From Paraphoma chrysanthemicola (lineage: Eukaryota; Ascomycota; Dothideomycetes; Pleosporales; Phaeosphaeriaceae), in the NCBI GenBank assembly GCA_020744225.1, contig JAGMWG010000021.1, forward strand, positions 620,001-684,000: a DNA stretch of 64,000 nucleotides, in the 5' to 3' direction. The notes under the pieces are model-generated. The model worked only from the letters and a program-made list of their open reading frames with translations. It had not been told where the DNA came from and searched no databases. Shown in pieces: positions 56,175-64,000 of this stretch. The position numbers were made by a program, and so were the translations under genes. Positions within the stretch are counted from its first letter, which is position 1. Each line of letters opens with the position of its first letter.

Positions 56175-56825
56175 ATGGGTAACACAATCTCAATAGCCTC
56201 GAATATCTTAATGTTCTCACCGCCAGAGCCATTGCACCGCCGCTCAAGCTCTGCATTAACAAACCCAACATCGCCATGTTCAGGCGCAACACCATCCTCT
56301 TCCCCGCCCGCAACACCAGTGCCATCGCACCGCCCCGCATGCACCGCGTCGGCAGCATCTGCTGTCCAGAACGCGGACCCAGAGGCATCGCACTGCAGCC
56401 CAAGCGCAGTATCGCCCTCAACTGATTTCACGGCGGCAGTACCAGGTTCTTGGCCCGCAACCGCATCGCGACATACCTCCGCACTCAGTGTACTAGACAT
56501 TGACACTTCGATACTACCAGCCAGCCTAGCATGCTACCGCGTCGCTCCAACGGGAAAAGCAGTCGTGCGCGACCTTCTCCACGCGCTATGTACTAACCTC
56601 CGAACCTCTGACGATCGACTAGCAAGGCCGGATCTGATACCCGCTACCAACGAAGGCTGGGTTCCTGTCGCTGTGTTTCATTTGAAAGGAGACTTCCAGA
56701 GTATATGTTCTGACAATTTGGCTTCAGTCCTTTACACGCGGACGACATCGCACATGGCAGCGGACGGCGAGATTGTGACGCTAGGTGCACATGCGTTTGG
56801 GAGAGGGAAATGCTGGCCAAGTTGA
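56175..56825 (+). CDS. Hypothetical protein with possible N-myristoylation signal
   Basis: Single exon, 216 aa. Starts MGNTISIASNIL: Gly2 and Ser6 fit the N-myristoylation pattern MGxxxS. Residues 15-100 are Ser/Pro/Ala-rich and probably disordered. The C-terminal half looks folded (LDIDTSILPASLACYRVAPTG, LIPATNEGWVPVAVFHLKGD, TRTTSHMAADGEIVTLGAH). No family recognised. The antisense strand is also partly open because of composition, so coding status is likely but not certain. Confidence 0.5.
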   Translation: MGNTISIASNILMFSPPEPLHRRSSSALTNPTSPCSGATPSSSPPATPVPSHRPACTASAASAVQNADPEASHCSPSAVSPSTDFTAAVPGSWPATASRHTSALSVLDIDTSILPASLACYRVAPTGKAVVRDLLHALCTNLRTSDDRLARPDLIPATNEGWVPVAVFHLKGDFQSICSDNLASVLYTRTTSHMAADGEIVTLGAHAFGRGKCWPS

Positions 56826-57247
56826 AGCGGCGAGTATTGAATGAAAAGGGTCATTTTGTTTCGTTGGACTTGAACATGATAGACTCGATTTGGAAAATGC
56901 TCTCCATGTCACCTTTCATATTGTCAGCAGTGCTCGGCAAAGGCTAGAAACAGGTGGCAAGTACCATTAAATAGCAAAAAGGTATCTCAGAAAGCAACCA
57001 CGCTATTCTCCGTCTACAGGCCAAGACGAATAATCATACCGGAACGCCTTGCTTATGCACCCAAGTCGACCGAGTCCGACAGGTCAATCTTCTCGGTGTT
57101 CTTTTTAATCAGCCATGTCGCAGCTGATTTTTCTGCCAGCTCATTCGCACCCGCCGCAGCTCTTTAAACCATTATCCTGAACCTAATATGCCGTCTCGCC
57201 AGCCAATCAACCCATAGCCAACCAGCCAGTTCCTTCCCACCCATGCA
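56826..57247. other. Intergenic region between convergent genes
   Basis: 422 bp, the 3' sides of two convergent genes; nothing specific seen. Confidence 0.5.
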
Positions 57248-57623
57248 TCAATGATTTCTAAAATTCTTCTTCTGGTAGAACAGATCCGTCCTACTACTAC
57301 CCAGATTGATAATCTTGGGACACCCATCCCGATCCTTTTCCAGGCGCGTACACTCGAAGCAGTAGAACGCGTCGCTGATGCCCTCGCCGCCACACACGAC
57401 GCACTTGTTTTGGTAGTTGCCGAACGAACATTCGTCGCAGATGCGCGCGAGCGTGGTGGGCCGCACGTACGAGTCGCACACGGGGCATTTGCCGTCGCAT
57501 TTGTCGCATAGGCGGCCGATGGAGATGCCTGACTGTTTGCGGCACATGACAAGATCGCTGGAGGGTGTTAGTATATGCAGAGTTGGAGGGGTGGCGGGGG
57601 ACTCACGGGTGATGGCGAGACAT
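57248..57623 (-). CDS. rds3: PHF5A/RDS3, SF3b subunit of U2 snRNP
   Basis: Exons 57623-57607 (17 nt) and 57557-57248 give 108 aa, the normal family length. MSRHHPDLVMCRKQ opens the protein. The zinc-knot CxxC pairs follow: LCDKCDGKCPVCDSYVRP, ICDECSFGNYQNKCVVCGG and YCFECTRLEKDRDGCPKI, then NLGSSRTDLFY. All the zinc-binding cysteines of the trefoil-knotted fold appear present. Nuclear; part of SF3b, contacting SF3B1 at the branch-site adenosine. The 17-nt first exon is easily missed. Divergent from the pinin gene. Confidence 0.96.
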
Positions 57624-57990
57624 GGTGGAAGGGTGGTGTATTTGGGTGTGGAGAGTTCGGGTTGCGGGTTTTCAAAGACTTGGGGGTTGTTTCCGGGATT
57701 GTGTCCGGTTTACAGCAGCTTGTGGTGCTTTGGCGCGGGTCGGTTCAAGGGTGTTGCGTGACGTTGGGTGGGAAAGTGGTGGAGGAAGTCACGCATAACT
57801 TTTGGAAGTTGCGGACCTCCGGCTTACGTAAGAATGAACCCTTGCCCCGTGCGCGAAGCTTCCATGCAGCACGCTTCGAGGCTCCCTTCGAAGCCAGCAG
57901 ACGCCACGCGTCCGGGAAGCGTCCACTTGGTGTCATCTCTCAAAGTCACGCGTCGCTCAATACAACTGTTGTAAATCACGTATCCCAATC
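57624..57990. promoter_or_regulatory. Divergent promoter region between RDS3 and pinin genes
   Basis: 367 bp between outward-facing start codons of two splicing-related genes. No specific site claimed. Confidence 0.6.
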
Positions 57991-59020
57991 ATGGACGGTC
58001 CCATTGCGTCTGCTGTAGTTTTGCCAGATGAGCCTCTTCCGCCAGCCTCGCCCCCGAACGGCAGCCATAAACGACGGCAGTCATCCGTGACTGAGGAGAC
58101 ATCCAAGCGACCTCGACTTGATGGAGGCGAAGCCACCAATGGACGCCAAGGGTCGACTGAAGTCAAACCAGTGCGCCGTGAGAGAGGCAGGGAGCGCAGG
58201 CTGTTTGGCGCTGTTCTGGGTGCACTCTCACAAGCTCCGTCTACTACTGCAGCACAGAAACGCCGCTCCGAGATCGAGAAGAGACAGCTAGCCCAGCGCA
58301 AGCAGGAGACAGAAGAGAGTGAGCAGAGGAAGGCGGAGCGCATTGCCAGGCGCAAAGTTCAGCGATGGAAGGACCAGAAACGCTTTGAGGAAGCATCAGT
58401 ACGTCTTTTCCCTTACCAGAGGCCAACACGTAACTAATCCTTGCACAGATGCGAATAAGGCACGATAACCTACTGAACACGGCCCACTTCCTCCGGACTG
58501 AAACCACCCCTCACTTGGTATGTACACGCATTGGACAATTCCTTGACAAAGCTAACGGCGCCAGTACTACAAACCCTGGGAAACTAGTACCGAAGAAAAC
58601 GACCTCATACAGGACCAAATTGCTGACGCTCGCGCCACCATCAGACGAGACATCGAAGAACACGAGGCTCGCCAGGAGCATGAAGACGATGGAGATCGCC
58701 ACACGGTTCGGGACAGGAACGGCAGCCGCGATGCACAGGACTCCCGTTACGGTAAGAGCCAAGATGCACATGCGCCGCACCAGCCGAAATCAACCAATGG
58801 GGCTTCTAACCGCAGCCATCATTCTCCCCAGGACCAGGACATGGAAGACCACCCTGCGGAGAGCCCTCGTCACGATGCGGTGAGAGATGAAGACGCCGCT
58901 GAACATGATCCGGATAGTGTACCAAGTCACCAGACCACTGACCATCCCAGCAACGACATCCATGATGATAACGGAGAAGACGTTATTGAAGAGGCAGCCG
59001 AGGATACCGTCATATACTGA
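57991..59020 (+). CDS. Pinin/SDK/memA-domain protein
   Basis: Exons 57991-58398, 58449-58517 and 58565-59020 give 310 aa. The N-terminus is disordered with a likely nuclear localisation signal (NGSHKRRQ, SKRPRL). The pinin domain spans about 65-165: RRERGRERRLFGAVLGALSQ, then a Lys/Arg/Glu helical region, MRIRHDNLLNTAHFLRTET and HLYYKPWE. The C-terminal third is acidic, His/Asp-rich and disordered. Pinin-family proteins bind the exon-junction complex and splicing factors in the nucleus. It shares a divergent promoter with RDS3, another splicing factor. Confidence 0.88.
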
Positions 59021-60871
59021 AAGTCCTTTAAGCAGCTCGCGTTACTCGGTTTCCTTCGGTTGGTTGGTGGGCTGCTCTACTATCTTTGGAGCCTGCTAAA
59101 GTGCGGCGCTGGTCCCGCCTGTGCCTCGTCGTATTTATTATGACCTCAGGCGACCGCAACAGCTACTCCATGGGCGTACCAGTAGCCTTGATGTACGAGA
59201 AGACTGTCGAGCAAGTATAACCGGTTGCATTTGGACCCATGCCAACAAGATCACGGAGCCGCTTGTGCTCCGCCTCGTGCTCCTTCCAGCATCATCAACA
59301 CAGTATCTTAGCCCGCTATGAACAGGCTTGCCCATACGCAAGACACATCGCCCCGTTATGGACCAATTGTTCGGGATTTTGTTTAGCGATGTCCATTTAC
59401 AGACACGGGCGTTACCGCCCAGCGCACCCGATGTCGGCTAAGCAAGTGCACGCTTACCGGCATCCCACACCCGACCTGACGAGATCTGCGGATACTTTGC
59501 AAGATTGTTAAGTCTACAGAATTTCGGGCCTAAATCTTTAAGATTAGATCAATGGTTACAAATCCGAAGTAGTGCTGTGTCATGTTGATATATCACGATG
59601 CGATTCGAAGTTGATGCTAACTAGGTAGACAACAAGTGTCACAGCACCTGGCGTTGAAGTGGCATGTAAACATAAAAGCTTCTTCAGTATTGTATAGATA
59701 TCATTCATCACTTAGCGTTCTTTAAAGCTAGGAATGCACAAGACTTCAGGGCGCTGAGTAGTCCCGCTTCAGGTATCACTAGTACGTGCCAGACAAGAAA
59801 TTGTTTCGTGATCATGAATAACAAGTCCGTCCTAGGAGTGGACATTTTCCAAGTGTGCTGACCTGCCGAGCTATAGCGAACATCCAATACAAGTACTTTG
59901 TTCTCCACCTCCCAAATCTCGAGCTCCCTCTGCCTTCGAAGTCTGTACGAAACAAGCATATACGTAAAGGATCTTCTCGCACAAAATGTACTGTGTAGCA
60001 AATGACTGGGGATTTCCTGGGGATTTCCTGGGGATTATGAGTCTCAAACATACTCTCCACAGTGTCCGGGACAAAGGAGGTCGGCGGAACAGTTCATGGT
60101 CTGGAGAAGATACTAGATCTGGCAGTCGATTTTCAATCTCCGTCGGGTTTCAAGTCAAGTACCTTTCAAGGTCTCATCGGGGCGGTGGGTTGTTCTTTGA
60201 CTCTCAATGCTTCACGACGTTGTCGTGGCGATGGAACTGTTTCTCGGCCAAGGTGTGTCAAGTATGCACCTTTTCGATCCGCATGTGAAGATCCGAATAA
60301 TTGAACTCGACTGAATGATCTCACCCTTCTCCCCATCCCCCACTCCGAAAACCTCTTGGTTCTTAGTATGTCCGATCGTCCGGTCACCGGTGCGTTCTCT
60401 TTCGCATGGGCCAACGTTGTTCTGGTGATCAGGATTGCCTTTGAACTCGGAGGTAAACCGACGGACATCTATCTTGAGGAGTCTCTGTACCTTCTCCAAG
60501 CAGGTGTATTGTTCTCATTGTGATGCTCATGGTACGAAGAGAGCTCCGTCATGACATTTCTTCTGGCACGGAGTTGCATGTAGCTTTGGGGAGGTTGTCT
60601 TTCCCCTCGCGCTAGGCCGCATTCATCTGGCGGACTCCGCTTCTCTTGCTGTACATTACTAAGCTGGGATTACTTTTATCGATAACAACTAGTCAAGCCG
60701 AGGTTGCTGTCGAGCTCTCTGGCGCGACTCTGCATAACAAGCTTCAGATAATCCAAACGCAGCGGGAATACATCTGCAAATCATCCTCGCCGTCTCCGCT
60801 TTTCGACCTATGTATCTCTCTTTCACTCAAAATCCAAAAATAAGAACCGGAAGTTGAAGAGAAACTCCAAC
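59021..60871. other. Intergenic region with a short tandem repeat
   Basis: About 1.85 kb. Apart from the 11-bp repeat at 60006-60036 there are only short frames with no recognisable domain. Confidence 0.5.
60006..60036 (+). repeat. 11-bp tandem repeat CTGGGGATTTC, about 2.8 copies
   Basis: Two perfect copies of CTGGGGATTTC followed by CTGGGGATT. Not inside a supported gene. Confidence 0.9.
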
Positions 60872-62795
60872 ATGTCCCTCGAACCCATTGACCCGGAGTC
60901 CGACTCGCGCGTCACCCACAAAACCGCCCTTCTCAACGGCCACACGTACCACTATCTCTACGCCGAGCCCAAGTCTGGAAAATTCAGCCAGACAGTCTTC
61001 TTAGTAAGGATGTCCCAGCAATAATTTCATTTCCCTTATCTTGTCCAAACCCAACTTTTGCCGGCGGATATTGTTGCGCCAGCGTGGAGCGCAAGCTTGC
61101 ATGGAACAGACTGGGTACTCCCGACTCCGCGGTGAACATACCTTACTAACAAATCACTCTGCGCATCTAGATCCATGGATGGCCTGATTTGTCGATCGGA
61201 TGGAGATATCAAATTCCGTTTCTGGTCGATATGGGGTTCAGAGTTGTGGCACCTGATATGATGGGTTATGGTGGGACGGTGAGTAAAGATGCTTCATCGT
61301 GTCATCGGCTGCGTCATGACGGTGTGCCGAGATTGAAGGAGCGTGCACACGGCATTACCTCGAGTACCGGCATACCGACGTTGCACAAGATACGATGTCC
61401 GGTTATATGTGAGCTAAGATATCGCAGGATGCTCCAAAGGTTCCGCCAAACTCGATCAGCCTATACGGATTCAAAACGGCTTCAGATGATATCGCTACAT
61501 TGGCGAAGGAGCTTGGTGCCCCAAAGATCATCCTTGGTGGACATGACTGGTCAGAAATCCCTGGCGCAATTGTTCAGTTGGTTGTATGCTAACCTCACTG
61601 CTCATCAGGGGAGGTGCTGTCGTCTGGCGAGTAGCACAGTATTATCCAGATCTGGTGTCTCACGTCTTCTCCGTTTGCACAGCGTACACCGCTCCACAAG
61701 CAAAGTTCTACTCTACCGAGGATCTCGTCAAAGGTCCTGTGCCACAATTTGGATACCAGCTGCACCTCGCATCCGGAGAAGTCGAGAAGAGCGTCAAAGA
61801 TGAACAGTCGATCAGGCAGTTTTTGAAGGGTCTACATGGGGCACGTGGGCCCAACGGCGAATTGTTGTTCACAGCGGAGAATGGTATTGCGGTGGAGAAT
61901 CTTCCCAAGATCGGGGAGAGCAGGCTCGTGAATGGGAAAGTGAGTGGCATCTTTCCCTTACTTTCAAAAAGTGATTACCGTGTGGTGGAAAAACACGTTG
62001 CTGCCCCTCAGTGTGGCGATCGTTGCTACTTGATCAGGCTCCGATCGCAAGCCATATTGCTCGACGTAGAAGTTGCCTCATCCGCCGACGTAGCGCGGAA
62101 GCGGGAACAGCCCCATGAGAACCAGGCAGATGTGTTCTTGGCACCTGCATGTGCGCCACTATGAGTTTGACGTGCTTTGGAAGCACGCGATTGATGGTGA
62201 ACTCTCGGGGATGCGGGCTCGACATCAGCATTGCCATATAGAGGACTGACACAGTGGACTCCTGTGGTTTCAAAGAGATTAATGGCGTGCTGACGATGAT
62301 GACAGCTCCTCGATTACTATGTCAAGGCTTATTCGAGGCACGGGATACATCCCACGCGTAAGTCAACTCTCTCGTACACAAACTATGCCTTGTCGTCGCG
62401 CCTCGTTTTCCAGAAACAACGGATCGATCCAGAATCGACTTAGTACGGAAACGTCACGCGCGCTGATCAGGGTCCTATAATTCAAGTATTATAGAATCGC
62501 ACTGACATATACTTCAGTCAATTGGTATCGCACGCGCCGCGCCAACTGGGATGAGGACAAAGCCCTCCTAGACAAGAAAGTCATCAAGACTCCCGCTCTT
62601 TTCATCCAAGCGTCATACGATGACGTACTGAAGCCTGAGATGTCGAAAGGCATGGATGCATTGATACCGAACTTGACCCGAGGAGAGGTCGCCGCCACGC
62701 ACTGGGCACTAACTCAGAAACCGGCAGAGGTGAACAAAATTATTCGACAGTGGTTGGAGGGTCAGGGTCTGGGAGATATCAAGAGCAGCCTATAA
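60872..62795 (+). CDS. Epoxide hydrolase (alpha/beta hydrolase fold)
   Basis: Exons 60872-61003, 61171-61278, 61428-61549, 61609-61939, 62306-62357 and 62518-62795 give 340 aa. Seen: the HGWP oxyanion motif (IHGWPDLSIGWRYQ), VVAPDMMGYGGTDAP, the nucleophile D120 in GGHDWGGAVVWR, a lid with ELLDYYV-like LLDYYVKAYSRHGIHPT and LNWYRTRRANW, an acid-loop IQASYDDVLKPEM, and the catalytic His in ATHWALTQKP (H310). All members of the Asp/His/acid triad are placed as in soluble epoxide hydrolases, which open epoxides to vicinal diols. Cytosolic; no targeting signal. The 366-nt intron 61940-62305 is unusually long for this window and stays open at its start for 74 codons. Confidence 0.87.
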
Positions 62796-64000
62796 TCTGC
62801 GGATCAAAAGAAGAATGACCATCAGATGCGGCCAAGCTGGTGATGTGAAATCGTGGCTGCAAAGTGAAGCTATGGAGTCAAGCCAAGGGCTGTGCGGCGT
62901 ATAATTATGCGGGACGTTGACAGATAGCGAAATTGCGGCTGTACCCGTCGTAGTTTAGTTTATGTAGCGATATCGGGGCCCTGGGGTCACAAGCTCTGTC
63001 ATGCTCCAGCTGTGGAGTGATGATCGCTATCACTGTCGTTACTCGGTTAGCAACGTACGTCCGAGAAAGTACATTGGCGGAAGTATCTCAACAATTGCGT
63101 CTGCCAATCTCCACGGAATTTACTGCATCCAACGGTAAAATGTCATCAGAAGTGACATGTGCACCGGTCCCTCCGAGCATTACAAGCTAGAGCACCGGAA
63201 GCAGCAGCTGCGCGAGGAATTCCTCCGTCTTGGAATAGGTATCGTCGTTTTTTGAAGATTGCATCCAGACGTGATATCGTAACTCGTTACGATGCCCCTA
63301 GTAGCCACCAGATCTCGACTGCTGAGGTTAAATGCATCACTGGTTCATAGCTCACCATTTTACTCCAAGGATATGCCGGATGCAGGTCCCCTCCGCCCGT
63401 GCGCTGCGTGTGCCAAATCCCTGGGATTTGCTGCAGCAGCCAGTCAGACGTGCGTGTGGAGCCCTGTGTCTCGTGGCGTGAACGAGAGACTTGACTGTCA
63501 CAGAGCGCGGTCTTGTTCCGGGAGAAAAGTTGGTGCGGATGCAGGCCTCCGCAGCTGCAATCGGAAGACTTACTGTGATAGGCCTGGGTACCTTACATCC
63601 GGCAGACCGCCATTGCAAAGCTCAACTCAAATTCAGGGTCGCTTGTTGCTGGCGTCAACGAGTAATGTGAATCGTGCTCACCGCTGCGGAAACACTGAGA
63701 TGCGAAATGTCCGAGTTTGGTGAGCAACTTGAAACACGAGTTCGTGCGGAAGCGCAATCATTGTACCGGTGGGCTTCACACCCACTCCAGCGCCCTTAGT
63801 CAAGAAGTGCACTTACCGCTTACTGCATCCAGAGGGCCATGCATAAGTGTCGAAGAGGATTGTCGCTAGAGGATGCATGGTCCCAGTGTGCGGTCGCGGC
63901 CAGGGTATATACTCGCGTAGCGCAGCGCAGATCTAGGCGTACGTCTTCTGAAGCACGATAGCTGCAATATAAACGTGCTAGTTGATGGACTCGTGCCTTA
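62796..64000. other. Intergenic region to window end
   Basis: About 1.2 kb, with short overlapping frames at 63159-63723 on both strands. No supported gene or repeat. Confidence 0.5.

Noticed and set aside
1..64000. tRNA, rRNA, CRISPR arrays, transposons
   Set aside because: No cloverleaf-type T-loop context, rRNA core, regularly spaced repeats, transposase domain or terminal inverted repeats were recognised by eye; a tRNA or repeat scan would be decisive.

Overview
The window is nuclear DNA from a filamentous ascomycete, most likely a dothideomycete-like Pezizomycotina. Evidence: most genes are interrupted by short introns (about 40-160 nt) with GT-AG ends and CTAAC/CTGAC-like branch sites. 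The gene content is typical too (BUD4/anillin, MRH4, ATG3, a TRI12-type MFS pump, Zn2Cys6 regulator, P450, Baeyer-Villiger-type monooxygenase). No operons, CRISPR arrays, rRNA or tRNA genes were seen. Exon boundaries below were chosen by eye; for every spliced model the exon lengths add up to an intact frame, except where a break is stated.

Layout. 0.7-23 kb is mostly housekeeping. It holds a PIN1/ESS1 prolyl isomerase, an orphan protein, a tandem-kinase gene carrying a premature stop, a Met/Gly-rich orphan, BUD4, the mitochondrial helicase MRH4 (divergent from BUD4), a small orphan, a FAD monooxygenase and a SMYD-like SET-MYND protein.

24.4-36.5 kb looks like a carbohydrate-use locus: a secreted GH2 beta-glycosidase, a secreted eight-cysteine orphan, a leaderless GH31 alpha-glycosidase, a divergently transcribed allantoate-permease-family MFS transporter, and a Zn2Cys6 regulator. 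The GH31/MFS divergent promoter contains a Gal4-spaced CGG-N11-CCG motif and three CreA-consensus hexamers. My inference is that the secreted GH2 trims a glycoside outside the cell, the transporter brings a product in, and GH31 finishes it inside under control of the local regulator.

37-44 kb has a PIN-like (auxin efflux carrier family) membrane protein, a cytochrome P450 and a TRI12-type MFS pump. No PKS, NRPS or terpene synthase is present. 46-51 kb has a DUF3445 haem-dependent oxidase-like protein, a Baeyer-Villiger-type monooxygenase with an apparent C-terminal frameshift, and ATG3.

51-57 kb is gene-poor with two possible small genes. 57-59 kb has a divergent pair of splicing factors (PHF5A/RDS3 and pinin). 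60.9-62.8 kb carries an epoxide hydrolase. The remaining intergenic DNA shows nothing I can assign.
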